Assembly (NCBI RefSeq): GCF_030272705.1
Contig: NZ_JARFYM010000010.1
Location: 62,001 to 126,000 of the forward strand
Direction of reading: 5' to 3'
Source: Rhizobium mayense
Lineage (GTDB): Bacteria; Pseudomonadota; Alphaproteobacteria; Rhizobiales; Rhizobiaceae
Length of the DNA: 64,000 nt
Shown here: positions 16,912 through 25,227 of the stretch, piece after piece
Layout: each line of letters opens with the position of its first letter
Numbering within the stretch: position 1 is the stretch's first letter
Position numbers and translations under genes: made by a program
Notes under the pieces: generated by a model
Databases searched by the model: none
What the model was told of the DNA's origin: nothing
Seen by the model: the letters and a program-made list of their open reading frames with translations, nothing else

Positions 16912-17115
16912 TTAGAGACCGTTCGGCAAGTAGTTCTTGACAACCTTACGGCCATCCGGTTCTGCGAGAACCATGGTGCCGCGGGCGTCGCGAATGAACT
17001 TGTTGGTACGCTTGATCATGCCGTGGCGCTTGCCAGCAGCGGCTGCCTTGACCTTGCCGGATGCGGTGATCTTGAACCGCTTCTTGGCAGAGGACTTCGT
17101 CTTCATCTTGGGCAT
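16912..17115 (-). CDS. rpmI: 50S ribosomal protein L35
   Basis: 67-residue L35, lysine/arginine-rich, starting [23 protein letters not shown] and ending in the conserved [17 protein letters not shown] region. The start has an AAGGAGTAGC ribosome site. It is the first gene of the rpmI-rplT operon, which here has its own consensus promoter and a leader of about 175 nt rather than being transcribed from infC. Confidence 0.98.
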   Translation of the reverse strand: MPKMKTKSSAKKRFKITASGKVKAAAAGKRHGMIKRTNKFIRDARGTMVLAEPDGRKVVKNYLPNGL

Positions 17116-17296
17116 TTTGCTACTCCTTCGATGCTTCCTGGCGCGCTTTGTAAAAAAGCCTTCCCACAGATCCGGCCAAGCCGGGCTGCAACAAGGTGCC
17201 GGAGCGTTTGTTGTTGAACGGCGGATACGGTGACGAACCGCCCCGCCAGCATTCTGAACTGCCACGGCATGCCCTGCCGGTCAGTTCGGACGCGCG

Positions 17297-17325
17297 CTTA
17301 TAACCGCAGTTGCCTATAAGTGCAA
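17297..17325 (-). promoter_or_regulatory. Sigma-70 promoter of rpmI-rplT
   Basis: On the minus strand TTGCAC (17320-17325), an exact 17-bp spacer, then TATAAG (17297-17302). Transcription would begin near 17290, leaving an untranslated leader of about 175 nt before rpmI, long enough to hold an L20-binding control structure. The 17116-17436 gap contains only this promoter, the leader and the infC terminator. Confidence 0.75.
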
Positions 17326-17383
17326 CGGGCACGGCGGGGATTCTTTTACGGATCGATGACAGGCATAGACTCGGGCAACACAA

Positions 17384-17411
17384 AAGGAAAAAGCCGCCCC
17401 ATGGGACGGCT
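17384..17411 (-). terminator. Intrinsic terminator of infC
   Basis: On the minus strand AGCCGTCCCATGGGGCGGCT (17392-17411) forms a stem with one G-T pair and is followed by TTTTTCC. It lies 25 bp after the infC stop, upstream of the rpmI promoter, so infC and rpmI-rplT are separate transcription units. Confidence 0.8.
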
Positions 17412-17436
17412 CCGGCCTCTTACGTCCGCTCGCGCC

Positions 17437-17973
17437 TCACTTCGGCGCAAGCACCATCATCATCTGACGGCCTTCGAGCTTGGGCTCGGCTTCCACCTTG
17501 GCGATCTCAAGCGTATCTTCCTTGACCTGCTGGAGAAGCTTCATACCGAGTTCCTGGTGCGCCATTTCGCGGCCGCGGAACTTCAAGGTCACCTTCACCT
17601 TGTCGCCTTCTTCGAAGAAGCGGCCGATCGCCTTCATCTTCACCTCGTAGTCGTGAGTGTCGATGTTGGGGCGCATCTTGATTTCTTTGACTTCGACGAT
17701 CTTCTGCTTCTTGCGCGCCTCGGCGGCCTTCTTCTGGTTGGCATATTTCAGCTTGCCCAGATCGAGGATCTTGCACACAGGCGGTTCAGCGTTGGGGGAA
17801 ATCTCCACCAGATCGAGGCCGGCCTCCTCTGCCATTCTCAATGCCTGGTCAGTCGGAACAATGCCCATATTCTGGCCGTCAGCCGTGATGAGCTGAACTT
17901 TGGGAATGCGAATTTCCCTGTTGGAACGCGGCCCGTCCTTTACGGGCGCGTCGGCTTTAAAGGGTCTGCGAAT
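17437..17973 (-). CDS. infC: Translation initiation factor IF-3, ATT start
   Basis: A 178-residue IF-3 that blocks premature 50S joining and polices start-codon choice. The N-domain ([54 protein letters not shown]) and C-domain ([42 protein letters not shown]) are both complete. I place the start at ATT (17971-17973), read as [12 protein letters not shown]: it lies seven bases after GGAGAG and gives a family-length protein. No ATG or GTG of suitable position has such a ribosome site. IF-3 genes elsewhere use rare AUU-type starts for self-repression, and this fits. A longer in-frame reading to 18144 seems to be untranslated leader. Confidence 0.93.
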   Translation of the reverse strand: MRRPFKADAPVKDGPRSNREIRIPKVQLITADGQNMGIVPTDQALRMAEEAGLDLVEISPNAEPPVCKILDLGKLKYANQKKAAEARKKQKIVEVKEIKMRPNIDTHDYEVKMKAIGRFFEEGDKVKVTLKFRGREMAHQELGMKLLQQVKEDTLEIAKVEAEPKLEGRQMMMVLAPK

Positions 17974-18252
17974 GGTCGTACTCTCCACGAATTGTTTCGG
18001 ATTGCTGCAGCCTCTCGCTCCCGTCGGCGCAACTGACGGAAATGTCGTAAAAGCTGTGGTGAAGTCAATAGCATGACGCCAGGAAAAAATCACCTCCCGT
18101 GTACCAATACTGCGCGGCGCAGCCGTAAGATGCGCAAAGGACACAATAACATCCTAAAAAAGCGCAGGAGCCTTTCCAAGAATCGAGAGGATTTTTTGGG
18201 GTCACGCGCACAAGAATCTGCTTTATAGGACGGAAAAAAGCAGGAGTTCTTC

Positions 18253-19065
18253 ATGTCCGAAGCAGCGATAAGCCTTGAACCTTCCTTCCTTTCCGTCGGC
18301 AGCGGTGATGATCAACGACAGATCGCCATGCAATTGCGCGCAGCCAGGAGGGGCGTGAATAGGGCGACTTTCGTCTGGCTCTCCGGCTATCGTTCCGACA
18401 TGAGCGGCACCAAGGCGCTGGAGCTCGACGCGCGGGCCGAACGGCTGGGCCTCGGCTGCATCCGGTTCGACTATTCAGGCCACGGCCAATCCGGCGGCAA
18501 GTTTACCGATGGCACGATCTCCCGCTGGCTGGAGGAGGCGCTCGCAGTCATCGACCACGCCAAGCCGAGGCGCATCGTCCTCGTAGGCTCGTCCATGGGC
18601 GGCTGGATCGCACTGAGGCTCATTCAGGAACTGCGCAAGCGCAAGAAGACGGCCGCCATCCAGGGCCTCGTGCTGATTGCGCCTGCCCCGGACTTCACCA
18701 TCGACCTCATCGAGCCGAACCTTTCCGATGTCGAGCGGAGATCCCTTGCCGAGCGCGGTTATTTCGAGGAGCCCTCGGAATACAGTCCCGAGCCGAATAT
18801 TTTCACCCACGCGCTCATCGAGGACGGCCGCGCCAACCGCGTCTTGACCGGCATCATCGAAACCGGCTGCCCGGTTCATATCCTGCAGGGCATGCAGGAC
18901 GAGGATGTGCCATTTGCGCATTCGTTAAAATTGGTCGAACATTTGCCGGCCGATGATGTCGTGTTAACACTTGTGCGTGATGGCGACCACCGGCTGTCGC
19001 GGCCGCAGGATATCGAGCGCATGTTGAGTGCGGCCGAGACATTAGCGCTGCATAATCATCCGTGA
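18253..19065 (+). CDS. Alpha/beta hydrolase (ABHD10-like)
   Basis: A 270-residue soluble hydrolase. It has the oxyanion/strand region FVWLSGYRSDMSGTKA, the nucleophile elbow GSSMGG (Ser about 115), an acid in GMQDEDVPFAHS, and the catalytic His in DGDHRLSRPQD, so the triad is complete. The family includes esterases and thioesterases such as ABHD10 and bacterial YqiA/BchO-like enzymes; substrate unknown. It is divergent from infC, with a AGCAGGAG ribosome site. No operon partners. Confidence 0.85.
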   Translation: MSEAAISLEPSFLSVGSGDDQRQIAMQLRAARRGVNRATFVWLSGYRSDMSGTKALELDARAERLGLGCIRFDYSGHGQSGGKFTDGTISRWLEEALAVIDHAKPRRIVLVGSSMGGWIALRLIQELRKRKKTAAIQGLVLIAPAPDFTIDLIEPNLSDVERRSLAERGYFEEPSEYSPEPNIFTHALIEDGRANRVLTGIIETGCPVHILQGMQDEDVPFAHSLKLVEHLPADDVVLTLVRDGDHRLSRPQDIERMLSAAETLALHNHP

Positions 19066-19254
19066 AAACAGATAGATAGCTTCAAGAAAAATCCGCGGCT
19101 CGCCCCGCCGCCGGGTAGAATTTGCCTACACCTCCGTAATCATAAGAGGCAGGAAATTGTGGCAACTATCCCCTTGATTGTGCTGAAATTAACCATAAAG
19201 GCTGGTTCCGCTGTTAACACTTAAGTAATGATTGACTTGGCGCACCCCCCTACA

Positions 19255-19270
19255 TTAACAATTTGTTAAC
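19255..19270 (+). promoter_or_regulatory. CtrA-type binding site
   Basis: TTAACAATTTGTTAAC fits the CtrA consensus TTAA-N7-TTAAC exactly. An additional TTAACCAT half-site lies near 19190, in the same gap and about 110 bp before the cysteine-peptidase start. Cell-cycle control of the next gene is inferred from the motif only. Confidence 0.55.
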
Positions 19271-19300
19271 AAATGCAGGGACGATACAAGGATAGTGGGC

Positions 19301-19900
19301 GTGCGTATTAAGGGCGTATTCGTTGCCTTCGCAGCTATAGTTGCGATGTCGTCGTCGGCGATGCCGGCCCCCCAGAACACCGCATCGATGACCATCGGCG
19401 GCGTCACATCGCAGCCCATTGGGCATTATGAATTTTGCGAGCGTCACGCCGACGAATGCGGCCCGACGCGCAATGCCGGTCCCGTCGATATGAACGCCGC
19501 CACATGGGCGCTGGTCAACCAGATCAACCTGCGCGTCAACAAGACCATCACGCCGGCCACCGACATGGAAGTCTACGGCCAGGAAGAATATTGGGAATAT
19601 CCGAAAACAGCCGGCGATTGCGAGGACTTCGCGCTTCTCAAGCGCAGGCTCCTGATGCAGAAGGGCATCTCTGCCGCCAACCTGCTGATGACCGTCGTGC
19701 GCAAGCCCGATGGCGAGGGCCATGCCGTGCTGACACTGCGCACCAAGCAGGGCGACTTTATTCTCGACAATCTCGATGACGAGGTGAAGGCCTGGTACCA
19801 GACCCCCTACTCCTACCTGAAGCGGCAGGCCAGCTACAACGCCGGCCGCTGGGTCACCATCGAAAACGGCAACGACGTCCTGGTCGGCGCAGTCAAATAA
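19301..19900 (+). CDS. Bacterial transglutaminase-like cysteine peptidase (BTLCP)
   Basis: A 199-residue secreted member of the DUF920/BTLCP family. The signal peptide (KGVFVAFAAIVAMSSSAMPAP) precedes a papain-like core with catalytic Cys about 107 in AGDCEDFALLKR, His about 141 in GEGHAVLTL and Asp about 156 in FILDN. Relatives act in the periplasm; the LapG branch cleaves adhesins, but no LapD partner is seen here. The GTG at 19301 is preferred over the GTG at 19295 because the AAGGA ribosome site is eight bases from it. A strong bidirectional terminator follows. Confidence 0.88.
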   Translation: MRIKGVFVAFAAIVAMSSSAMPAPQNTASMTIGGVTSQPIGHYEFCERHADECGPTRNAGPVDMNAATWALVNQINLRVNKTITPATDMEVYGQEEYWEYPKTAGDCEDFALLKRRLLMQKGISAANLLMTVVRKPDGEGHAVLTLRTKQGDFILDNLDDEVKAWYQTPYSYLKRQASYNAGRWVTIENGNDVLVGAVK

Positions 19901-19921
19901 GCGCAACAGGCACCTGATCTA

Positions 19922-19958
19922 AACAGAAGGCCGGCAATTTTGCCGGCCTTCTGTTTTT
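19922..19958 (+). terminator. Strong terminator after the cysteine peptidase gene
   Basis: CAGAAGGCCGGCA (19924-19936), loop ATTT, TGCCGGCCTTCTG (19941-19953), then TTTTT. The perfect 13-bp stem with A residues on the 5' side could also terminate transcripts arriving from mbfA on the minus strand. Confidence 0.88.
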
Positions 19959-20028
19959 CCGTAAATGATTTGGAACGGTCCCTGCCCTTTGGATTTACCT
20001 TCGGCCTATCGGGGAAGGGTAAGACATC

Positions 20029-20104
20029 GCCTATGCCGCACCCACCGGCCCTTCGCTTAGGCTCAGGGCGTTCGATGCTCGAAACGATTCACTGGATCGT
20101 TTCG
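20029..20104. repeat. Palindromic intergenic repeat, copy 1 (shared with 59549-59610)
   Basis: It contains a perfect 9-bp stem CGAAACGAT/ATCGTTTCG (20080-20088, 20096-20104). Read on the minus strand it contains GAGCATCGAACGCCCTGAG, found again identically at 59560-59578. The similarity extends over about 50 bp. It lies just downstream of mbfA. Confidence 0.6.
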
Positions 20105-20124
20105 TCAGCTTCGCCGAACGCATC

Positions 20125-21108
20125 TCACCCATTCCCGATCAATATGCCTGCGGCAAGCACCAGCGAACCGCCGAGGACGACCTGGAAAGCGGCGCGGAGA
20201 AAAGGCGTCTCCATATATTTGTTCTGAATGAAGGCGATCGCCCAGAGTTCGAAGAAGACGACGATGGCGGCGGTGATGGTCGCCGTCCAGAAATCCGGAA
20301 TGAGATAGGGAAGCGCATGACCAAGGCCACCGAGCGCCGTCATGATGCCGCAGGCAAGGCCGCGCTTGATCGGCGAACCGCGGCCGGAAATCTTGCCATC
20401 GTCATGGGCGGCTTCCGTGAAGCCCATGGAAATGCCGGCGCCGACCGATGCCGATAGACCGACCAGGAAGGTCTGCCAGGTCTGCTGCGTTGCGAAGGCG
20501 GCCGCAAAGATCGGCGCCAGCGTCGAGACGGAGCCATCCATCAGACCGGCAAGGCCCGGCTGCACATAGGTCAGCACGAATTTGCGGCGGGCGCTCGCGT
20601 CTTCTTCTTCCTTGACCGATTGCGGTGTGTGCTGATCGCCTAGCATGCGGGCGATGTCTTCATGGCCTTGCTCGGCCAGAGCGAGATCGCCGAGCAACTG
20701 ACGCGTCGAGGCGTCGGAGACCTGCTTGGCCGCCTCGACATAGAAATTATACGCCTGCTGCTCCATGTCCTCCGCCTCATTGCGGATGGCTTCAAGCGAC
20801 AGGTTCTTGCGCAGCCAATCCGGCTTGCGTTCATAGAAGCCGCTGACATGCTCGCGCCGGATCAGCGGAATGCGCTCGCCGAAACGCTTGCGATGCATGT
20901 CGATCAACGTCTTGCGATGCGTATCCTCGACTTCTGCCATATCTTCGAAGACCTTGGCGGAGTCGGGATAATTGGCTCTCAGAATATCGGCATAGGCGAG
21001 ATAGATGCGCGCGTCGTCCTCTTCCGAGGCGATCGCGACGGCAAGAATTTCTTGTTCGGACAAAGAAGCAAAAGAACGTTTTGGCGAGCGAAAAAACCTC
21101 AGCAACAT
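20125..21108 (-). CDS. mbfA: Membrane-bound ferritin / iron exporter MbfA
   Basis: A 327-residue two-domain protein. The N-terminal ferritin-like (erythrin) domain (residues about 15-165) carries di-iron Glu/His motifs such as ASEEDDARIYLAYADI, MAEVEDTHRKTL and EAEDMEQQAYNFYVEAA. The C-terminal VIT1/CCC1-like domain (residues about 175-327) has the typical GLMDGSVSTLAPIFAAAFAT start. In Agrobacterium and Bradyrhizobium MbfA exports iron and protects against iron and peroxide stress under Irr control. The ATG at 21108 is chosen because GGAGA lies at proper spacing; an in-frame ATG at 21120 abuts the operator and has no ribosome site. Confidence 0.95.
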   Translation of the reverse strand: MLLRFFRSPKRSFASLSEQEILAVAIASEEDDARIYLAYADILRANYPDSAKVFEDMAEVEDTHRKTLIDMHRKRFGERIPLIRREHVSGFYERKPDWLRKNLSLEAIRNEAEDMEQQAYNFYVEAAKQVSDASTRQLLGDLALAEQGHEDIARMLGDQHTPQSVKEEEDASARRKFVLTYVQPGLAGLMDGSVSTLAPIFAAAFATQQTWQTFLVGLSASVGAGISMGFTEAAHDDGKISGRGSPIKRGLACGIMTALGGLGHALPYLIPDFWTATITAAIVVFFELWAIAFIQNKYMETPFLRAAFQVVLGGSLVLAAGILIGNG

Positions 21109-21120
21109 AAGAATCTCCAT

Positions 21121-21137
21121 TTTAGAATTATTCTAAA
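21121..21137 (-). promoter_or_regulatory. Irr box (iron control element) of mbfA
   Basis: TTTAGAATTATTCTAAA is a perfect 17-bp palindrome matching the iron control element TTTAGAA-N3-TTCTAAA recognised by Irr. It starts 13 bp upstream of the chosen mbfA start, predicting Irr repression of mbfA under low iron as shown in Agrobacterium. Confidence 0.88.
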
Positions 21138-21345
21138 ACTAAAGTGGACAATTGCACTGGTCAAGAGCTAAGGCATGCGCCGAACTGAAGGACTCCACAG
21201 CGAAATGGCGGAGGCGGCACGACTCTGACAGATTGCTGCAACGGTTGCGTGACCTCTTGGTTGCGCCGCAAAAATGCATAGATAGAGGCCGACAAACACT
21301 CGTTTTGCGCAGAAAAGACGCTGCGCGCGGCGACAGGAGCATGAC

Positions 21346-21813
21346 ATGACGACTGAGATACAGGGCCGCGCCGTCCACCTGGCCGGCATTCGTGAGAAGG
21401 CCGAGGCCGAGATGGAGCGCATCGGCATCGATGCCGCCTTCATCGAGCGGCTTGTCGACACGTTCTACGGCCGCATTCAGGCGCATCCACGGCTCGGCCC
21501 GGTTTTTGACGGACGCCTTGCCGGGCGCTGGCCGGATCACATGGAGAAGATGAAGCGCTTCTGGTCGTCGGTCGCGTTCAAGAACGGCGCTTACGGCGGC
21601 AAGCCGGTGCAGGCTCATCTCGGGGTCGAAGGCATTGCGCCCGATCTTTTTCCCGAATGGCTGGCGCTGTTTTCGGAAACGCTCGCCGATATTGCGCCCT
21701 CCGATGAAGCCAAGGCCTGGTTCATGGCAACAGCCGAGCGCATCGCCAAGAGCCTGACGCTGTCACTGTTCTATAATCCGGCGCTGGACGATCCCGCGAG
21801 GAAGACTGTCTAA
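21346..21813 (+). CDS. Group III truncated haemoglobin
   Basis: A 155-residue haem protein of the 2/2 globin fold. Group III features include FYGRIQAHPRLGPVF, WPDHMEKMKRFWSSVAF and the proximal His about 91 in PVQAHLGV. Group III globins are implicated in nitric-oxide or oxygen chemistry under low oxygen; no enzyme partner is adjacent. A ACAGGAGC ribosome site precedes the ATG. It is divergent from mbfA, sharing a gap of about 240 bp, but no second Irr box or FNR/NnrR-type palindrome was seen next to it. Confidence 0.9.
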   Translation: MTTEIQGRAVHLAGIREKAEAEMERIGIDAAFIERLVDTFYGRIQAHPRLGPVFDGRLAGRWPDHMEKMKRFWSSVAFKNGAYGGKPVQAHLGVEGIAPDLFPEWLALFSETLADIAPSDEAKAWFMATAERIAKSLTLSLFYNPALDDPARKTV

Positions 21814-21895
21814 AACATGCCGCCCAAGAATGTGGAATCCGATAACGGATGCCACAACCTTGGTCGTGGTTTAGGGCAGTTTTGCCTGCTCGGCA

Positions 21896-22216
21896 CTATC
21901 GCCTTCCACTGATGCGGCGCATATCTACGATGCGGCCATCGCGCTGCCGTACGGCAATCTCGAACCGGTTACCGCCCCTGCGGGCACGATAAACGAAGGT
22001 ACGACCGCGGCAGTCGATCCGCCTGACGTCCCTAAAACCGCGGTTGCGGAGCAGCCTCTCGCCCTGACTACAGCTAATCCCTCTGCCTCTATTGAGATTG
22101 GTACCGACGCTGATGGAGACGTGGGTCTGCGCGCTTGCTACGGTCGGCACGGATATTGATGAGACCGACAGGCCGACAGCCAGCGCGAGTGACAGGAACA
22201 ACGATGATCTAGGCAA
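21896..22216 (-). CDS. Small secreted arginine-rich protein, unknown function
   Basis: I do not recognise a named family. The mature part is basic, with two cysteines (ISCSQGERLLRNRGFRDVRRIDCRGRTFVY) and a tail ending RDGRIVDMRRISG, like many small periplasmic proteins of rhizobia. I place the start at TTG (22216): GGAGG lies five bases upstream and the result is a clean signal peptide ([16 protein letters not shown]...VASAQ). Alternatives are the ATG at 22228, without a ribosome site, and a GTG at 22252 after GGGGAG. Confidence 0.65.
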   Translation of the reverse strand: MPRSSLFLSLALAVGLSVSSISVPTVASAQTHVSISVGTNLNRGRGISCSQGERLLRNRGFRDVRRIDCRGRTFVYRARRGGNRFEIAVRQRDGRIVDMRRISGRR

Positions 22217-22403
22217 GGCATCCTCCATTTGGATAACGGGTTCTGAATCCACGACGCTCGCTCCCCTACGGAGTTATACAACCATGAGAGTAGAAGCGAT
22301 AGGGGTTGCTTAAATACAACCTGTCTACGCGGCGCATTCAGCTAACCACAGTAATATTGAGGACCAGCCAGTGGAGAGACAGCCGCCGACGGTGCGCTTT
22401 GGC

Positions 22404-23318
22404 TCAGCTTTTCGTGGCGAAAATCGTTGCCCCGATGCTGGCGGCGACGACGAGCGCCGTGCCGAACATCTGCGACGGCGTCATCGGCTGCGACAGGATG
22501 ACGAAGCCGGCGAAGGCACCGATGGCCGGCTCGAGGCTCATGAGGATGCCGAAGGACGAGGTGGGCATGCGTCGCAAAGCGACCATTTCCAGCACATAGG
22601 GAAGGAGCGGAACGAGCAGCGCCAAGCCGGCTATTTCGAGGAGGCCAAAGGCCGTCAGATGCGGAGCGGCGGCGGCAAAGCCGAAGGGTGTAGAAACGAC
22701 CGCCGCGACCAGCAGCGACATGGAAAGCCCCTCGAGACCCTTGAAGGCATTGCCGACCCTCTTCGTCAGCAGGATGTAGCAGGCCCAGCCGGCCCCCGCG
22801 CCGATGGCAAAGAGGATGCCCGGCCAGTTGCCGACCCACTCTTCGCCGTCATAGGCCAACAGCAGAACGCCGATAGCGGCAAAGACGGGCCAGAGAAGCT
22901 GGCGGCTCAGCCCGAAGCCGAGGGTCGCGACGAGCAGCGGTCCCAGAAATTCTATGGCGACCGTAAGACCCAGCGGAATACGCGCAATCGCCGAAAAGAA
23001 GGACGTCGTCATCAGCGCCGATACGGTGCCAAGCGCCAGCACGCCGATCCATTGTGAGCGGCTGTAGCTCATGATCTTCGGCCGGACGATGATCGCCAAT
23101 GCAGCAGACGCAAAGACGAGCCGCAGCCATGTCGCGCCGGCTGGTCCATAGGCGTTGATGATCGGAGACGACAATGCCGAGCCGAACTGGATACAGGACA
23201 TGGACATCACGCACATGAGCACTCCCGCGGCAATGCCGCCGGAGGATGGCGCAACGTCCGGATGCGGCATCAACGCCGCGCCGCCATCCGTGCCACTCTC
23301 GATAAGCGTCTGATCCAT
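22404..23318 (-). CDS. EamA/RhtA-type drug/metabolite exporter
   Basis: A 304-residue inner-membrane protein with about ten membrane segments in two EamA repeats. RhtA-like motifs include GPAGATWLRLVFA, FFSAIARIPLGLTVAIEFLGPL and, in the second half, PLLPYVLEMVALRRMPTSSFGILMSLEPA. RhtA exports threonine and homoserine in E. coli; substrate here is unproven. The ATG follows AAGGAGAGGTC. It lies downstream of the deacetylase-fold gene on the same strand, 96 bp apart. Confidence 0.88.
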   Translation of the reverse strand: MDQTLIESGTDGGAALMPHPDVAPSSGGIAAGVLMCVMSMSCIQFGSALSSPIINAYGPAGATWLRLVFASAALAIIVRPKIMSYSRSQWIGVLALGTVSALMTTSFFSAIARIPLGLTVAIEFLGPLLVATLGFGLSRQLLWPVFAAIGVLLLAYDGEEWVGNWPGILFAIGAGAGWACYILLTKRVGNAFKGLEGLSMSLLVAAVVSTPFGFAAAAPHLTAFGLLEIAGLALLVPLLPYVLEMVALRRMPTSSFGILMSLEPAIGAFAGFVILSQPMTPSQMFGTALVVAASIGATIFATKS

Positions 23319-23414
23319 GACCTCTCTCCTTGCGCGGGTTTTTAGAGGTCCGGCCGCGTGCTGGCAAATTCAAACTTTTCATCGAGCGATCAGGCGCTTT
23401 GATCCAAGGCCTTT

Positions 23415-24440
23415 TCAGGCTTCGAGGCCCTTCAGCACATTGGCGACGTTCAGGCCGATCTCTGGCACGCCATAACCGCCCTCCATGCAGGTCAAAACCG
23501 GCAGGCCGGCGCCGGCGATAAGCTTGCCCATGCGGATGTAATCCTCCGAGGTCAGGCTGAAGAAGGAGATCGGGTCGCGCTCGAATGTGTCGACCCCGAG
23601 CGAAAGGACGATCGCCTCGGCGCCAAAGCTCCTGATGCGGGCTAGAGCGTCGGCGAGCGCTGCCGACCATTGTTCCCAGGGCGTGCCGCGCGGCATCGGA
23701 TAATTGCGGTTCGCGCCAAGCCCTTCGCCCTCGCCCCTCTCGTCGACATGTCCCAAGAAATAGGGGAAAGCGTGGATGGGGTCGCCATGCAGCGAAGCGG
23801 TAAAGACATCGCCGCGCCGATAGAAGATGTCCTGCGTGCCGTTGCCGTGATGGAAATCGACGTCGAGAACAGCCACTTTCTTCGCGCCATGGTCGCGAAG
23901 TCGCTGCGCCGCGACGGCGGCATTGTTGATGAAGCAATAGCCACCGAAGAGATCGAAACCGGCATGATGTCCGGGCGGGCGGCAGAGCGCGAAGGCAAAG
24001 CGATTGCCCGCATGGAGCCAATCGGCGCCAGTCAGCGCGCAGCGCATCGATGCCAGTGCCGCTTCGTAGGAGCCCTTGGTGATGGAGGTATCGGCGGCGT
24101 TGGCATAGTGGCCGATCATGCCGACGATGTTTTCCGGCACGCGCTGGCTGGTGCGCCGGACCGGAAAGGAATTTGCGATCGCCTCACCCTTATAGCCGGC
24201 GGCAACCCAGCGTTCCCATACCGTTGCGAGGAAATCGAGATAGGCCGGATCGTGCACCTTGCGCGCCGTTTCCAGTCCATGAGCGTCCGGCGGGACAACA
24301 TCGACAAAGCCGGCTCCCTTGACGGCAGCCAATATCCATTCGGCACGGAAAGGAGCCTCGAAAGGCGTCACCAGCTGGCCATCGTGCAGCTCTGTCTTGG
24401 CGTCCCTCAGCTTGTGGTCTTCCGAATAGATGACGCGCAT
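23415..24440 (-). CDS. Histone deacetylase-family amidohydrolase (acetylpolyamine amidohydrolase-like)
   Basis: A 341-residue zinc amidohydrolase of the arginase/deacetylase fold. Motifs seen are CRPPGHHAG (tandem His), DVDFHHGNGTQDIFY (zinc ligands and catalytic His), LSLGVDTFERDPIS (zinc Asp) and the substrate-loop Gly-Gly-Tyr in MEGGYGV. Bacterial relatives remove acetyl groups from polyamines or other small amides. All metal ligands are present, so it should be active. GGGGGAG lies at good distance from the ATG. The next gene downstream is the EamA exporter, a possible operon partner. Confidence 0.9.
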   Translation of the reverse strand: MRVIYSEDHKLRDAKTELHDGQLVTPFEAPFRAEWILAAVKGAGFVDVVPPDAHGLETARKVHDPAYLDFLATVWERWVAAGYKGEAIANSFPVRRTSQRVPENIVGMIGHYANAADTSITKGSYEAALASMRCALTGADWLHAGNRFAFALCRPPGHHAGFDLFGGYCFINNAAVAAQRLRDHGAKKVAVLDVDFHHGNGTQDIFYRRGDVFTASLHGDPIHAFPYFLGHVDERGEGEGLGANRNYPMPRGTPWEQWSAALADALARIRSFGAEAIVLSLGVDTFERDPISFFSLTSEDYIRMGKLIAGAGLPVLTCMEGGYGVPEIGLNVANVLKGLEA

Positions 24441-24600
24441 CTGGCTGCTCCCCCGCTTGGTTTCCTCATTTCAACGATGGCCGAGATTTGCACGGAACCG
24501 TCACATGCGAAAGCGGGAGCGCCCTTTTAAAGGCTCTTGAATGCGGGAAGCACCTGCATGATTCTCGCAGAAATTTTGGACAACGGGAGTCGATCGAATC

Positions 24601-25212
24601 ATGAAAGTGCTGATGGTGGATGTCGATGGCGTGCTCGTTCATGGACGCCCGCAGGACGGTCTCCATTTTTCCACATTTCTGGAGCCGGATTTAGGCTTTT
24701 CGCCTGAGCTTCTTCAGAAGGAATTCTTCAAACCGTACTGGAGCGAGATCATCGTGGGACGCGAGCCGATGATGCCGCGGCTGGAATCGGTCCTATGCAG
24801 AATTGCGCCCGATATCAGCGTCGAAGTGCTTGCCGCCTATTGGTTCAAAAACGATTCCCGCCTCGATCGCGCCTTTCTCGATGCGCTGGCGCATTACCGC
24901 GCCGATGGCATCCGCATCTTACTCGCAACGAACCAAGAGCATATGCGGGCGAAATATCTGATGGAAGAACTTGGCCTCCGCGCCCATGTCGACGGCATCT
25001 TCTATTCCGCCGCGCTTGGCCACCGCAAACCGTCCGAGGCGTTTTACGCGCTCGCCAGCGAAAGGGCGGAAGCTTCTCCAAGCGATATCGTCTTCATCGA
25101 CGACGTAGAGGAGAATATCGACAGCGCGCGGCGTTTTGGCTGGCAGGCGATCCACTGGACCGGAGAGATGGCGCTGCACGACGCACTCGCTCCGTTTGTC
25201 GCGCACAAATAG
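24601..25212 (+). CDS. HAD-superfamily hydrolase
   Basis: A 203-residue HAD-like phosphatase. Motif I is DVDGVLVHG (nucleophile Asp about 7, acid/base Asp 9), a cap helix bundle covers residues about 15-90, motif II is LLATNQEHM, motif III lies in GHRKPSEAF and motif IV is VFIDDVEENIDSAR. The catalytic set is complete. It resembles YihX/epoxide-hydrolase N-terminal-like phosphatases; substrate unknown. Monocistronic, divergent from the deacetylase-fold gene. Confidence 0.85.
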   Translation: MKVLMVDVDGVLVHGRPQDGLHFSTFLEPDLGFSPELLQKEFFKPYWSEIIVGREPMMPRLESVLCRIAPDISVEVLAAYWFKNDSRLDRAFLDALAHYRADGIRILLATNQEHMRAKYLMEELGLRAHVDGIFYSAALGHRKPSEAFYALASERAEASPSDIVFIDDVEENIDSARRFGWQAIHWTGEMALHDALAPFVAHK

Positions 25213-25227
25213 GCGGCGCCGGCTTTA

